A stretch of DNA of 64,000 nt from Cupriavidus nantongensis (GTDB lineage: Bacteria > Pseudomonadota > Gammaproteobacteria > Burkholderiales > Burkholderiaceae), in the NCBI RefSeq assembly GCF_001598055.1, contig NZ_CP014844.1, positions 1,790,967 through 1,854,966 on the forward strand, read 5' to 3'. Below, in pieces: positions 53,216 to 63,745 of this stretch. Position 1 is the first letter of the stretch. Each line of letters starts with the position of its first letter. Under the pieces are notes generated by a model, which was given only the letters and a program-made list of their open reading frames with translations, was not told the origin of the DNA and did no database searches. The position numbers and the translations under genes were made by a program.

Positions 53216-53236
53216 AGGAGCTTCGGCTCCTTTTTT
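53216..53236 (+). terminator. Terminator downstream of the att core
   Basis: AGGAGC - TTCG - GCTCCT followed by T6. In the integrated ICE it would terminate the tRNA-Gly transcript; here it stands between the outward promoter and the integrase. Between 53170 and 53395 there are also CAGAC...GTCTG and two copies of TCCACTGAC, candidate integrase arm sites. Confidence 0.8.
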
Positions 53237-53395
53237 CATTCCAGCGAAAGCCACGGAAGTCCACTGACAGCCACCATTTTTGAGGCCAAAAACAAGGCCA
53301 AAGAATGCGGGTCGTGCCGGTTCCGGGTTGTTGCTGGGGTTGGATCGGGATGACAAGCAGCATCGGGCCTAAGTCCAAGACTTAGGAGCTTGATG

Positions 53396-55330
53396 ATGAC
53401 ACTCTCTGATCTGACCGTGCGGCAAGCCAAGGCCGCCGAGAGAACCTACAGCATCCCCGACACCGATGGCCTCGGCCTGGTGGTCGCCCGCACCGGCGGC
53501 AAGTCGTGGCATTTGCGCTATTACTGGCTCGGCAAGCAAAAGCGCATCTCCCTGGGGAACTACCCCGAGATCGGTTTGCGCGAAGCGCGCACCTTGCGCG
53601 ACGAAGCCCGGGCGCTTCTGGCAAAGGGCGTCAACCCCCATACCGATCGGAAACAGAAGCGACACGCGGTCAAGCTTGCGGCCGACTACACCTTCAAGGC
53701 CGTCTTCGATGCGTGGGTCGAGCATCGCCGCAAGGAAATCAAGGAGGGCAGGAACAGCACGCTGTCGCAGATCCTGCGGATCTTCAACAAGGACGTGCTG
53801 CCTAGCCTCAAGCAGATGTCGATCTACGACATTCGCCGGCCCCAACTCCTGGGCGTCCTGGCGAGGATCGAGGAGCGCAAGGCGTTCACCACTGCCGAGA
53901 AGGTCCGCACCTGGCTGGGGCAGTTGTTCCGCTATGCCCTCGTCATCGTGGAGGGGCTGGAAGCCAATCCGGCCTCCGACCTGGACGTGGTGGCCGAGCC
54001 CAAGCCCCCGGTGAACCACAACCCCTACCTGCATCTTCCGGAGCTCCCCGAGTTCCTGCACAAGCTCAGGCTCTACAACCCTCGTGGTTGGCAGACCCAA
54101 CTCGGCATCCGGCTGCTGTTCCTGACCGGCGTGCGTACCGGCGAGCTGCGGCTGGCGACCCCGGACCAGTTCGATCTCGACCGTGGCCTGTGGATCATCC
54201 CGCCGCAGATCGTCAAGCAACTCCAGGACGAGATGCGCAAGGCCGGCAAGCGCCCGCAGGACGTTCCGCCCTACATCGTGCCGTTGTCCGTGCAGGCCAT
54301 CGAGATCGTGCGCTACCTGTTGGGTGTGATGAGGCCGGCTCAGGTCCATCTGCTCACGCACCGCAGCGAACTCAAGAAGCGCATCAGCGAGAACACCCTC
54401 AACGCGGCCTTGAAACGAATGGGCTACGAGGATCAACTGACCGGTCACGGCATCCGCGGAACCATCTCGACGGCGCTCAACGAGATCGGCTATCCCAAGA
54501 TTTGGGTGGACGCGCAGCTTTCGCACTCGGACCCGAACAAGGTGAGTTCGGCCTACAACCACGCCAAGTATGTTGAGCCGCGCCGCCGGATGATGCAGGA
54601 CTGGGCGGATCGTCTCGATCTGCTCGAACAGGGCCAAGTGGAAGCGGCCAGCGCGCACCTCACGATCCATATCGAGGGCGTGCCGGCCATGGCAGAGGAG
54701 GACAAGCCCAACACCATCGTCGCTGCTGCTTCTGCGGCATCCGTTCCGCCTGTGGTGGCCGAACCCATCGTCGTGACGCCAAACGACGGGGGAATCACCT
54801 TCCAGCGACTGTCGCAGGTACCACCGCCCCCGACGCATGCGCCAGAGCCGGAGGTGTCAGTCATCCAGCGCGAGCGCGAGGAAATGCTGGCCATCTACGA
54901 ATCGCCGAGCAGTCTGCCGGTCCCGCTGTTCGGCAAGTTGGCCGGGAAGTCCAAGGACCAGATCAACCGCGAGCTGAAGGCGGGCAAGCTGCTGTCTATC
55001 AGCTTGGGCAACCGCGGGCAACGCGTGCCCGACTGGCAGCTGGTACCCCTCAAGCACAAGCTGGCACAGGTGCTCATGAACCAGTGCCCGCATGCGGATC
55101 CGTGGGACCTGTACCGGATGCTGACCCGCCCACATCCGGACCTGGGTGATCGCGCAGCCATCGACATCGTGACACCAGGAAATTTGGGCATGGTCGTGCG
55201 GGTCATCGCGGGCACCCAGCAGCAGCCAAACAGGCCCGGACCTGACTCGTCTGTGCAAGGTATTCCAGAGGAGACTCGCCAGCGCATTCAACGGTTGCTA
55301 AATGATGCGGCAATGCTCGAAAGTGCCTGA
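53396..55330 (+). CDS. P4-type tyrosine site-specific integrase (IntB13-like)
   Basis: 644 aa; N-terminal DUF4102 domain (about 1-85), core-binding domain (about 95-195), catalytic domain with R247 (TGVRTGE), H351 and R354 (HGIRGT), H377 (QLSHSD) and Tyr387 (SSAYNHAKY). A C-terminal extension of about 240 residues is typical of ICEclc-type integrases (about 650 aa) that target tRNA-Gly. Start at 53396 is 7 nt after AGGAG; ATG 53393 is an alternative. Reads away from the att site, as in ICEclc. Intact. Confidence 0.93.
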   Translation: MTLSDLTVRQAKAAERTYSIPDTDGLGLVVARTGGKSWHLRYYWLGKQKRISLGNYPEIGLREARTLRDEARALLAKGVNPHTDRKQKRHAVKLAADYTFKAVFDAWVEHRRKEIKEGRNSTLSQILRIFNKDVLPSLKQMSIYDIRRPQLLGVLARIEERKAFTTAEKVRTWLGQLFRYALVIVEGLEANPASDLDVVAEPKPPVNHNPYLHLPELPEFLHKLRLYNPRGWQTQLGIRLLFLTGVRTGELRLATPDQFDLDRGLWIIPPQIVKQLQDEMRKAGKRPQDVPPYIVPLSVQAIEIVRYLLGVMRPAQVHLLTHRSELKKRISENTLNAALKRMGYEDQLTGHGIRGTISTALNEIGYPKIWVDAQLSHSDPNKVSSAYNHAKYVEPRRRMMQDWADRLDLLEQGQVEAASAHLTIHIEGVPAMAEEDKPNTIVAAASAASVPPVVAEPIVVTPNDGGITFQRLSQVPPPPTHAPEPEVSVIQREREEMLAIYESPSSLPVPLFGKLAGKSKDQINRELKAGKLLSISLGNRGQRVPDWQLVPLKHKLAQVLMNQCPHADPWDLYRMLTRPHPDLGDRAAIDIVTPGNLGMVVRVIAGTQQQPNRPGPDSSVQGIPEETRQRIQRLLNDAAMLESA

Positions 55331-55336
55331 CGCTGG

Positions 55337-55369
55337 CCGACGGCCAAAGATGGATGCTTTGGCCGTCGG
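55337..55369 (+). terminator. Hairpin after the integrase gene
   Basis: Perfect 13-bp stem CCGACGGCCAAAG/CTTTGGCCGTCGG with a 7-nt loop, 6 nt after the integrase stop. No T-run, but strong. The rest of the gap to 55600 holds only the upstream region of the DUF2790 gene. Confidence 0.65.
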
Positions 55370-55565
55370 AATTGAGCTACAGGATGCGGGCCTTTGCAGT
55401 CCACAGCGCATACGGCGCGGCGCGATGAGGCGTGCGGCCATCCTGAAGGACTGAGTCAGCCCCTACGTCGTCCCAGAATGTAGTGGTCGTATTAGTGAGC
55501 GCGCCGCAGTAATTAGCGAGATGTAATGGGGTCGTCATCTCACTGAAATGTCTGAATTCCTAGGA

Positions 55566-55592
55566 TTAAATCTCCTACTGAGGGAGATTTAA
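55566..55592 (+). promoter_or_regulatory. Hairpin covering the ribosome site of the former DUF2790 gene
   Basis: 10-bp stem TTAAATCTCC/GGAGATTTAA with a 7-nt loop; the 3' arm contains the GGGAG Shine-Dalgarno that stood 9 nt before the original ATG (now split by the IS5 insertion). Confidence 0.55.
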
Positions 55593-55596
55593 AAAA

Positions 55597-55600
55597 TGAA
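55597..55600. repeat. Target-site duplication TGAA (left of IS5)
   Basis: Matches TGAA at 60160-60163. The left copy retains the ATGAA start of the DUF2790 gene. Confidence 0.8.
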
Positions 55601-55677
55601 GGAATCTCTGATTAAGTAGTGAACGAGTTGCTGTCTGATCTGTCGGAAGTGAAGGGCGGATCAGGGAGAAGGAAACG

Positions 55678-55687
55678 ATGAAGCAGA
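55678..55687 (+). pseudogene. IS5 transposase, first three codons (before IS21)
   Basis: ATGAAGCAG preceded by AGGGAGAAGGA. Continuation in frame at 59069 after removal of IS21 and one GCAGA copy gives MKQMTLSAGS. Confidence 0.8.
55683..55687. repeat. Target-site duplication GCAGA (left of IS21 copy 2)
   Basis: Repeated at 59069-59073. Confidence 0.88.
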
Positions 55688-56061
55688 TGTGAATGGCTGT
55701 CTAAAACCGGCACTAAACGGCGGCGCGGCTTAAAGATGCGGAGCAACTCCTGCATTGCAGGATTGTCTCGAGGTCTTCTGATTCGATATTGAAGGTGGCC
55801 ACCGGGCGCGTCGGAGCGAGCCCGTAGGGCGAGTGCAGACGCGCCCGGTGATGGGCATTCCGCAAGGTGGTGACGTCGCAGTGGGGATGCGGTAAAAAGG
55901 TTGGCTTTACCGCCGAAAAGAAACAGGCACGACACCGGTCCAAACCGCCAAGTTCATCCCGATGTCGTGCCCCACTCGTGCCAAGGGCGCGCGTGCCGAG
56001 CCAGTATGGCACGGCTCGTCCATCCCGTCGAGGCCGTTTCGGCATGACTGGGGGATCGCCG

Positions 56062-56502
56062 ATGCCGGCCACGGGCCGCCTCTTTGTGTGCGCCCATTGC
56101 CGGGCGCAGGTCGTTGTTTGCCGCCGCTGCGACCGCGGTCAGATCTACTGCAATGGCGGCTGCTCGCAAGCAGCGCGTCGCGCCAGCCTGCGCGAGGCCG
56201 CTCAGCGCTATCAACGCAGCCGCCGCGGCCGCTTGGCGCACGCGGAGCGGATGCGCCGCTACCGCTGTCGCCAAAAGAAAGTGACGCATCAGGGTTCCGC
56301 CGCGCAGGCCGCCGATGCTCTACTGCCGCTGACCTTGACGACGCCGGCCAGAGCACCGGCGCCCGCTGGCGCCTCAACACCGGTGCCTGAGCATTGCCAC
56401 TTCTGCCGTTGCACATATTCGGGCTTTGTCCGCCTCGGACCACTGCGTCGTCGGGTCTTCCGTGATGTTCGTACGACTGACCGCACAGGACACGACCCAT
56501 GA
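56062..56502 (+). CDS. Cys-rich zinc-finger-like protein of IS21 copy 2
   Basis: 146 aa, identical to the copy at 27952-28392: CAHC...CRRC...CNGGC cluster, Arg-rich helix, C-terminal CHFCRC. GGGGG 8 nt before the ATG and ATGA overlap with istA argue that it is a genuine gene of the element. Confidence 0.68.
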   Translation: MPATGRLFVCAHCRAQVVVCRRCDRGQIYCNGGCSQAARRASLREAAQRYQRSRRGRLAHAERMRRYRCRQKKVTHQGSAAQAADALLPLTLTTPARAPAPAGASTPVPEHCHFCRCTYSGFVRLGPLRRRVFRDVRTTDRTGHDP

Positions 56503-58001
56503 CCATTGGAGTAGAACTTGAAGCCCAGATCCTGCGTTACTACCACGTCGAGAAATGGCGCGCCGGCACCATCGCGCGCCAGTTGCATGTGCACCGCGAC
56601 ACCGTCCAGCGTGTGCTGGCGCAGGCCGGCCTGCCCAGGATTGGCAGCGTGCAGCGGCCGTCGCAGATCGACGCCTACCTGCCATTCATCCATGAGACGT
56701 TGAAGAAGTTCCCGTCGCTCACGGCCAGCCGCCTGTATGCGATGGTGACCGAACGCGGCTACCGCGGGAGCCAGCACCACTTCCGGCACATGATCGCGCT
56801 GCACCGGCCGCGCCCACAGCCGGAAGCCTATCTGCGTCTGCGTACCTTGCCGGGCGAACAAGGGCAAGTCGATTGGGGTCACTTCGGCCATCTGCAGATC
56901 GGCCGCGCACGCCGGCCGCTGATGGCCTTCGTGATGGTGCTGTCATGGTCGCGGCAGATCTATCTGCGCTTCTACCTTGATGCACGCATGGACAGCTTCC
57001 TGGCCGGCCATGCCGGTGCCTTCGAAGCCTGGTCCGGCCTTCCCAGGGTCCTGCTCTACGACAACCTGAAGAGTGCCGTGCTGGAACGCCAGGGCGATGC
57101 GATCCGTTTCCATCCGACACTGCTCGCGTTCGCGGCGCATCACCGCTACGAGCCCCGGCCGGTTGCCGTCGCCCGTGGCAACGAGAAGGGGCGCGTCGAG
57201 CGCGCCATCCGCTATGTACGCGAGAGCTTCTTCGCCGGACGCACCGTGACCGACCTCGATGAGCTCAACGCCCAAGCCGCCCATTGGTGTGCGGGACTTG
57301 CGGCCGATCGTCCCTGCCGGGAAGAACCGACGATCAGCGTACGCGAGGCGTTCTCCCGCGAGCAGCCCAGCCTGCTCGCCTTGCCGGAGAATCCCTATCC
57401 ATGCGAACTGCAACTGGCTGTCAAGGTCGGCAAGACACCGTATGTGCGCTTCGATCTGAATGACTACACGATCCCGCATACGCATGTGCGACGCACGCTC
57501 ACGGTGCGGGCCAGTCCCCGGCAGGTACGCATCCTCGATGGCACGGAACTGCTCGCCACTCATGAGCGCAGTTACGATCGCGGCGCGCAGATAGAGATTG
57601 CCGCGCACATCAATGCCTTGGTCGAACGCAAACGCGAAGCCCGCCACCATCGCGGACTTGACCATCTGGCTCGGGCGGCGCCGGCCAGCCAGGCGCTGCT
57701 GCAGCGCGCAGCGGAACGGGGCGGCAATCTGGGCAACATCACCACCCACCTGCTGCGGCTGCTCGACCGCTATGGCGCCGCTGAATTGCAAGCGGCGATC
57801 GAGGAAATCCTCGCCAGCGATGCGGCGCCTCACCAGAATCCGGTGCGCCTGGCGCTGGAGCGCCGGCGCGAGGCGCGCCAGGCACCGCCGCCCGTGGGTA
57901 TCCATCTACCTGAACACGTCCGGCACAAGGACAAGCTGGTGATACCCCACCGCCTCGACATCTACGATCAGCTCACGGGAGATGCCAATGAACACGCCTG
58001 A
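56499..58001 (+). CDS. istA: IS21 transposase IstA (copy 2)
   Basis: 500 aa, identical to copy 1; D125, D188 and E234 present; HTH intact. With IstB it makes this copy autonomous. Confidence 0.96.
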   Translation: MTIGVELEAQILRYYHVEKWRAGTIARQLHVHRDTVQRVLAQAGLPRIGSVQRPSQIDAYLPFIHETLKKFPSLTASRLYAMVTERGYRGSQHHFRHMIALHRPRPQPEAYLRLRTLPGEQGQVDWGHFGHLQIGRARRPLMAFVMVLSWSRQIYLRFYLDARMDSFLAGHAGAFEAWSGLPRVLLYDNLKSAVLERQGDAIRFHPTLLAFAAHHRYEPRPVAVARGNEKGRVERAIRYVRESFFAGRTVTDLDELNAQAAHWCAGLAADRPCREEPTISVREAFSREQPSLLALPENPYPCELQLAVKVGKTPYVRFDLNDYTIPHTHVRRTLTVRASPRQVRILDGTELLATHERSYDRGAQIEIAAHINALVERKREARHHRGLDHLARAAPASQALLQRAAERGGNLGNITTHLLRLLDRYGAAELQAAIEEILASDAAPHQNPVRLALERRREARQAPPPVGIHLPEHVRHKDKLVIPHRLDIYDQLTGDANEHA

Positions 58002-58755
58002 GAACCTGCAAAGCCGTGCGAACGCCTTGCGCCTGCATGGGCTACTGGCACACTGGCCGGAGGTCGCCGACGCCGGCTGGGTGGCGCCGCTGCTGCAATG
58101 GGAAGAAGAGGAGCGCTCGCGCCGCTCGCTGGAGCGACGCATCCGGGATGCCCGACTGGGCAACTTCAAGCCCTTGTGCGACTTCGACTGGGCCTGGCCG
58201 ACGCGCTGCGACCGGGCCGCCGTCGAAGAATTGATGTCGCTGGAGTTCGTCAAGGACTCGGCCAACGTCGTGCTGATCGGCCCGAACGGCGTCGGCAAAT
58301 CGACCCTGGCGCTGAATCTGGCCTATCAGGCGCTCGTCCAAGGGCACACAGCGCTGTTCACCACCGCCGGCCAGATGCTCGGCGAGCTGGCCGCCCTCGA
58401 CAGCGATTCGGCCTTGCGTCGACGCCTGCACCGCTATGCCTCGCCGGACGTTCTGGTCATCGACGAGGTCGGCTACCTGTCGTACTCGAACCGACATGCC
58501 GATCTGCTGTTCGAGCTCATCAGTCGCCGATATGGCGCCACCAGTACGGTGGTTACAACAAACAGACCATTCGCCGAATGGTCGGAGGTGTTCCCGAACG
58601 CCGCCTGCGTCGTCTCGCTGGTTGACCGACTGGTGCATCGTGCCGAAGTCATCGCGATCGAGGGCGAGTCGTATCGCGTCAAGGAAGCGCGTGAGCGGGC
58701 CGATCAGCGAGCAAAGAAACGCAGCGTGGCCCGGGCGGAGAAAAAGCCATCATGA
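57988..58755 (+). CDS. istB: IS21 helper ATPase IstB (copy 2)
   Basis: 255 aa, identical to copy 1; Walker A GPNGVGKS and Walker B VLVIDE intact. Overlaps istA by 14 nt and the small downstream gene by ATGA. Confidence 0.95.
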   Translation: MNTPENLQSRANALRLHGLLAHWPEVADAGWVAPLLQWEEEERSRRSLERRIRDARLGNFKPLCDFDWAWPTRCDRAAVEELMSLEFVKDSANVVLIGPNGVGKSTLALNLAYQALVQGHTALFTTAGQMLGELAALDSDSALRRRLHRYASPDVLVIDEVGYLSYSNRHADLLFELISRRYGATSTVVTTNRPFAEWSEVFPNAACVVSLVDRLVHRAEVIAIEGESYRVKEARERADQRAKKRSVARAEKKPS

Positions 58756-58958
58756 CGCATCTGCACCTGCCTTCAGGAATCACCAACGGGCTGGACTTCC
58801 TGATCCCAGACAACTGGTCCCCAGAACAGGCCCTCGCCGTCGTCGAACTCATCGACGATCTACGCGAGCGAATCTGCGCGCACTACCAGCTCGCACTGCA
58901 TGACCTGCTGCGTGAGCAGCGCTCGCCCCCCGAGAAAAGCCTCGACGATCCGTTCTAG
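58752..58958 (+). CDS. Small accessory protein of IS21 copy 2
   Basis: 68 aa, identical to the protein at 25496-25702; coupled to istB by ATGA overlap; ends 18 nt before the 34-bp palindrome. Function unknown. Confidence 0.7.
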   Translation: MTHLHLPSGITNGLDFLIPDNWSPEQALAVVELIDDLRERICAHYQLALHDLLREQRSPPEKSLDDPF

Positions 58959-58976
58959 CCTGCACCATCCAACCCA

Positions 58977-59010
58977 AACAGCAAGGGGCCGCATGCGGCC
59001 CCTTGCTGTT
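58977..59010. terminator. 34-bp perfect palindrome at the 3' end of IS21 copy 2
   Basis: Arms AACAGCAAGGGGCCGCA and its exact complement, no loop; 58 bp inside the IS end. Confidence 0.7.
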
Positions 59011-59068
59011 GACCTTCTGACCCAACCATACGCCGCCATTTACTGTCGCTTTTACACCGCCGTCAACA

Positions 59069-60035
59069 GCAGATGACATTGTCGGCAGGTAGCTTTGATC
59101 GACACAGCAAGACGACGCGCCGTGCGGCGTTTCTCGCCGAGATGGATCGTGTGGTGCCGTGGTCTGCACTTTGCACCTTGATCGAGCCGGTGTATCCGAA
59201 GGCCGGCAACGGTCGCCCGCCGATTGGACTGGAGCGGATGCTGCGCATCTACTTTCTCCAGAACTGGTTCAATCTCTCCGACCCGGCGGTGGAAGAAGCG
59301 CTGTACGACTCGCTGTCCATGCGCAGCTTCGTCGGCATTGACCTGGGCCGGGAAGGCGCCCCTGACGAGACCACCGTCTGCAAGTTCCGCCACCTGCTGG
59401 AGCAACATGATCTGGGCCAGCGATTGTTCGAGGAAGTCGGCAGGCATCTGCAAGGCAAGGGGCTGAAGGTCTCGACCGGCACTATCGTCGATGCCTCGAT
59501 CATCAGTGCGCCGAGTTCGACCAAGAATCAAGACAAGGCCCGCGACCCGGAGATGCGCCAGACCAGGAAGGGCAAGCAGTGGCATTTCGGCATGAAAGCC
59601 CACATCGGGGTGGATAGCAAGACCAAGCTGATCCACTCGGTGGTCGTGACCTCGGCCAACGTTCATGACAAGCACGCCATTCCGCAGTTGCTGCATGGCA
59701 AGGAGAAGCGAGTCTATGGCGACTCCGCCTATGCCAGCCAGAAGGATCTGATCGCCCGAGCAGCCCCTGAGGCAAAAGACTTCACGAATCAGAAAGGCCA
59801 CCGGCACCAAGCGTTGACTGACCGGGAGCGGGAGAAGAACCGTACCAAGTCGCGAGTACGCGCCAAGGTCGAGCATGCCTTCCTCGTCATCAAACGCATC
59901 TTCGGCTTTGCCAAGGTGAGCTATCGGGGACTGGCGAAGAACGGCAACCGCCTGTTCGTGGTGGCCGCGCTGGCGAATCTCTTCATGGCGCGCAGGCACT
60001 TGTTCAGCGTCCAGAAGGCAAGATGCGCCTGCTGA
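59069..60035 (+). pseudogene. IS5-family transposase, main part (5' end cut off by IS21)
   Basis: Encodes all but the first three codons: MTLSAGSFDRHSKTTRRAAF..., DDE residues in TIVDASIISAP, VYGDSAYAS and RAKVEHAFLVIKRIFGF. The body is intact; an internal ATG at 59073 exists but its ribosome site was removed, so expression would need the IS21 read-through. Confidence 0.85.
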
Positions 60036-60159
60036 ATGCAGAGATGCCTGAAAAGGCCTGTAAATTGATGCTCGCCGGGCCCATTCCGCCTTCGTCTCAT
60101 TCATCGCAACAGCAAATCCCCTCAATGTTCTTATCTGTTGTTACTTATTCAGACGTTCC

Positions 60160-60492
60160 TGAAGTTATTCAGAAATTACATCATCGCACTAGCAATTATC
60201 GCTCTTGCTCCCGCCTTTGCTGACGGCTCGACGGATCGACTGTATGGTGAAACGCTGCAAGCAAATGAAGCTTCCACACGTGCATATGCCTTGAACGCAG
60301 GAAAGAATCCTGCCTCCCGTCGTCCATTATCGCTACGGAATGACGCTTGATATCGCTAAGGTCATCGGGCTCACGCCCACCTATGGAAAGTGCGGAATAA
60401 TTCCGGCGCAGATGTCTTATGTGGAATCGAAAGGAGAAATCAACATACTCGAATATCGCGCTTCGGGGAGCGGCTGTCGAAACGAGAACTGA
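60160..60492 (+). pseudogene. DUF2790 periplasmic protein gene, start lost and frameshifted
   Basis: Before the IS5 insertion the ATG lay at AAAAATGAAG; now the codon before KLFRNYIIALAII is CTG. The signal peptide (KLFRNYIIALAIIALAPAFA) is followed by a frameshift near 60300-60315, after which the DUF2790 domain continues: PVVHYRYGMTLDIAKVIG, CGIIPAQMSYVESKGEINILEYRASGSGC. DUF2790 proteins are often linked to copper genes, fitting the cus genes alongside. Confidence 0.8.
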
Positions 60493-60585
60493 CTGTACGA
60501 GATGCGATTTACAGTATTCAACTTGCCCTAGGTGTGATGTTTCAATAGGTTGTTCACTTGGGGTGCCGATAGGCCGCACCGGAAA

Positions 60586-60615
60586 CGGCAGGGCCTCGGT
60601 TATGAGACCCTGCCG
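60586..60615 (-). terminator. Terminator downstream of cusA
   Basis: 8-bp stem CGGCAGGG/CCCTGCCG with an inner CTC/GAG, 11 nt after the cusA stop on the minus strand. No long T-run. Confidence 0.65.
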
Positions 60616-60625
60616 CGTTGCAACG

Positions 60626-63600
60626 TTAGCGCGGCTTACGCATCAGCAGATAGGCAGCCGGAATCACGAACAGCGACAGCAACGGTGCGGTCACCATCCC
60701 GCCGAGCATCGGAGCTGCTATGCGGCTCATGACTTCAGAGCCCGTGCCGCTGCTCCAAACAATGGGTACCAGGCCCGCCAGGATGACCGCAACGGTCATC
60801 GCTTTTGGGCGCACGCGCAGCACCGCCCCTTCCCGGATCGCATCTAGCAGTTCTTCTCGCGTTGGGTTGCGCCCATCGGGGCAACGTTCCGCCAAGGCCT
60901 GCTTCAAATAGATGAGCATCACCACGCCGAACTCCGCCGCCACACCTGCCAGCGCAATGAATCCCACGCCGGTGGCGATGGACAGGTTGTAATTCAGCAG
61001 GTACAGGAACCAGATGCCCCCCGTGAGCGCGAAGGGCAAGGTCGCCATGATCAAGCCCGCTTCGTCCACACGCGCGAAGGTCAGGTACAACAGAACGAAG
61101 ATGATCAACAGGGTGGCAGGCACCACAACCTTCAGGCGTGCATTGGCCCGCTCCATGTATTCGAACTGCCCGGAGTAGGTGATGCTCACACCCGGCTCCA
61201 GCTTGACCTGCTGCCCGATGGCATCGCGCAGTTCGTTGGCCACCGAGGCTAGATCACGGCCGCGCACATCGACATAGACCCAACCGGAGGGCCGTGCGTT
61301 CTCGCTCTTGAGCATGGGCGGTCCATCGGTGATCGCGATGCGTGCCACGGTCCCCAACGTGATCTGCTGACCCATCGGCGTGAAGATGGGTAGTTCTGCC
61401 AGCCGTTGTGGTGAATCACGCCATTCTCGCGCGTAGCGCAGATTGATCGGAAAGCGGGCAAGCCCCTCGACCGTTTCCGAGACGTTTTCGCCACCCACCG
61501 CGCCGGCGATGACCGCCTGGACATCGGCGATGTTCAGGCCGTAGCGACCGGCGGCTACGCGGTCGATCTGAACATCCACGTAGCGCCCGCCCGTCAAGCG
61601 CTCCGCGAGTGACGACGTCACGCCGGGAATGCCCTTGGCGACCTGCTCGACCTCTGCAGCGATGCGATCGATCACGCCCAGGTCGTTGCCGGTCACCTTC
61701 ACCCCGATCGGGCTCTTGATGCCGGTAGCCAGCATATCGATGCGATTGCGGATAGGGGGAATCCAGATATTGGACAGGCCCGGGATCTTCACGGCACGAT
61801 CCAGCTCTTCCACGAGCTTCTCGGGCGTCATGCCTGGACGCCATTGTTCCCTGGGCTTGAGCTTAACCGTGGTCTCGAACATCTCCAGGGGCGCCGGATC
61901 GGTCGCAGTTTCGGCCCGTCCTGCCTTGCCGAACACCTTGTCCACTTCAGGTACGGTCTTGATCATGCGGTTGCTCAGCTGCAGCAACTCCGTGGCGCGC
62001 TGCGCCGAGAGTCCCGGCAGGGCCGAGGGCATGTAGAGCAGGTCCCCTTCGTCCAACCTCGGCAGAAACTCACCGCCGAGCCGCGCCAAGGGCCAGGCCG
62101 TGGTCGCCAAGGCCAGCACGGCGATCAGCAGCGTCGCCTTGGGCCGGCGCAGTACCCACTCCAGTGCTGGCCGGTAGGCTGCAATCAGGATGCGGGTGAT
62201 GGGGTTCTTCTGCTCATCCGGGATACGCCCGCGAATCCAGTAGCCCATGAGTACGGGAATCAGCGTCACTGACAGCCCTGCGGCCGCGGCCATCGCGTAG
62301 GTCTTGGTGAACGCCAGCGGGCCGAACAGCCGGCCTTCCTGCGCTTCTAGGGTGAAGACCGGGATGAACGAGAGCGTGATGATGAGCAGTGAGAAGAAGA
62401 GCGCAGGACCGACTTCCTCCGCGGCCTGTGTGATCACGTCCCACCGTTCCTTGCCCTGCAGCCGTTGATCTGGGTGCGCGTGCTGCCAAGCCTCCAGCTT
62501 CTTGTGGGCGTTCTCGATCATCACCACCGCTGCATCCACCATCGCCCCCACGGCGATGGCAATCCCCCCCAGCGACATGATGTTGGCGTTGATGCCCTGG
62601 TAGCGCATGACCAAGAACGCCGTCATCACGCCCAGAGGTAGCGAGATGATGGCCACCAGCGCAGAACGAAGATGCCAAAGGAACAGTGCGCAGACCAGCG
62701 CCACCACCAGAAACTCTTCGCCTAGCTTGGTCGTGAGATTGCGAATGGCCCGCTCGATCAGCGCGCTGCGGTCGTAGGTGGTGACGATCTCGACGCCCGG
62801 CGGCAGGCTGCCCTGCAGCTCCGCGAGCTTGGCCTTGACGGCAGCGATCGTCTCCTGGGCATTCTTGCCGGAGCGCAGCACCACCACGCCGCCGGCGACC
62901 TCGCCTTCTCCGTCGAGTTCGGCAATGCCACGCCGCATCTCCGGGCCTATCTGGAGCGTCGCAACATCCCCCAGCCGCACCGGCACACCGCCGCGTGCCG
63001 TCAAGGGGATCTCCCGGAACTCGTCCAGGGTCTTGAGGTAGCCGCTCGCGCGGACCATGTACTCCGCGCCTGACAATTCCAGGACGGAGCCGCCGGTCTC
63101 CTGGTTGGCCGCCATCAGGGCATCGCGGACTTGAGCCTGACTGAGGCCATAGGACGCCAACTTGATCGGGTCGAGCACGACCTGGTACTGCTTGACCATG
63201 CCCCCCACCGATGCCACCTCGGCCACGTTGGGCAGGCTCTTGAGTTCGAACTTGAGGAACCAGTCCTGCAACGCACGCAGTTGCGCCAGATCGTTCTTGC
63301 CCGTGCGATCCACGAGCGCGTACTGGAAGATCCAGCCGACGCCTGTGGCGTCCGGACCCAGGGCCGGCTTCGCCGTGGCGGGCAATCGGCCCTGGACCTG
63401 GTTCAGGTATTCCAGTACCCGTGAGCGGGCCCAGTACAGGTCGGTTCCGTCCTCGAACAAGACATAGACGAACGAGTCGCCAAAGAACGAGAAGCCGCGC
63501 ACGGTCTTGGCCCCTGGCACCGACAGCATGGTGGTGGCCAACGGGTAGGTGACCTGGTTCTCGACGATCTGCGGCGCCTGTCCTGGGTAGTTGGTGCGAA

Positions 63601-63745
63601 TGATGACCTGCACGTCTGACAAGTCCGGCAGCGCATCCACGGGCGTGCTGCGAACGCCCCACACGCCCCATGCCGTGAGCATGGCGGTGGCCAGCAGCAC
63701 CAGGAAGCGATTGGCCACCGACCATCGAATCAGCTTGGCGATCAT
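60626..63745 (-). CDS. cusA: Cu(I)/Ag(I) efflux RND transporter
   Basis: 1,039-aa inner-membrane RND pump: 12 transmembrane helices with two large periplasmic loops, N-terminal [24 protein letters not shown] split over helix 1, [25 protein letters not shown] signature of the heavy-metal (CusA/CzcA) family, and a C-terminal [20 protein letters not shown]. Coupling with CusB-type protein shown by the ATGA overlap. Cu/Ag rather than Co/Zn/Cd specificity is supported by the CusF-type domain in the adjacent cusB end. Intact. Confidence 0.92.
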   Translation of the reverse strand: MIAKLIRWSVANRFLVLLATAMLTAWGVWGVRSTPVDALPDLSDVQVIIRTNYPGQAPQIVENQVTYPLATTMLSVPGAKTVRGFSFFGDSFVYVLFEDGTDLYWARSRVLEYLNQVQGRLPATAKPALGPDATGVGWIFQYALVDRTGKNDLAQLRALQDWFLKFELKSLPNVAEVASVGGMVKQYQVVLDPIKLASYGLSQAQVRDALMAANQETGGSVLELSGAEYMVRASGYLKTLDEFREIPLTARGGVPVRLGDVATLQIGPEMRRGIAELDGEGEVAGGVVVLRSGKNAQETIAAVKAKLAELQGSLPPGVEIVTTYDRSALIERAIRNLTTKLGEEFLVVALVCALFLWHLRSALVAIISLPLGVMTAFLVMRYQGINANIMSLGGIAIAVGAMVDAAVVMIENAHKKLEAWQHAHPDQRLQGKERWDVITQAAEEVGPALFFSLLIITLSFIPVFTLEAQEGRLFGPLAFTKTYAMAAAAGLSVTLIPVLMGYWIRGRIPDEQKNPITRILIAAYRPALEWVLRRPKATLLIAVLALATTAWPLARLGGEFLPRLDEGDLLYMPSALPGLSAQRATELLQLSNRMIKTVPEVDKVFGKAGRAETATDPAPLEMFETTVKLKPREQWRPGMTPEKLVEELDRAVKIPGLSNIWIPPIRNRIDMLATGIKSPIGVKVTGNDLGVIDRIAAEVEQVAKGIPGVTSSLAERLTGGRYVDVQIDRVAAGRYGLNIADVQAVIAGAVGGENVSETVEGLARFPINLRYAREWRDSPQRLAELPIFTPMGQQITLGTVARIAITDGPPMLKSENARPSGWVYVDVRGRDLASVANELRDAIGQQVKLEPGVSITYSGQFEYMERANARLKVVVPATLLIIFVLLYLTFARVDEAGLIMATLPFALTGGIWFLYLLNYNLSIATGVGFIALAGVAAEFGVVMLIYLKQALAERCPDGRNPTREELLDAIREGAVLRVRPKAMTVAVILAGLVPIVWSSGTGSEVMSRIAAPMLGGMVTAPLLSLFVIPAAYLLMRKPR

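Larger units (their letters stand above)
55688..59068 (+). mobile_element. IS21-family element, copy 2 (3,381 bp)
   Basis: Same length, ends and genes as copy 1 at 25386-28766 but on the opposite strand. Flanked by GCAGA, different from the TGAAA of copy 1, so the two are independent insertions. Inserted in the IS5 transposase gene. Confidence 0.96.
55601..60159 (+). mobile_element. IS5-family element, itself interrupted by IS21
   Basis: Ends GGAATCTCTGATTAAGTA and (inverted) GGAACGTCTGAATAAGTA. Without the 3,381-bp IS21 and its duplication the element is 1,173 bp, normal for IS5. Flanked by TGAA. Its transposase gene is split after codon 3. Confidence 0.85.
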
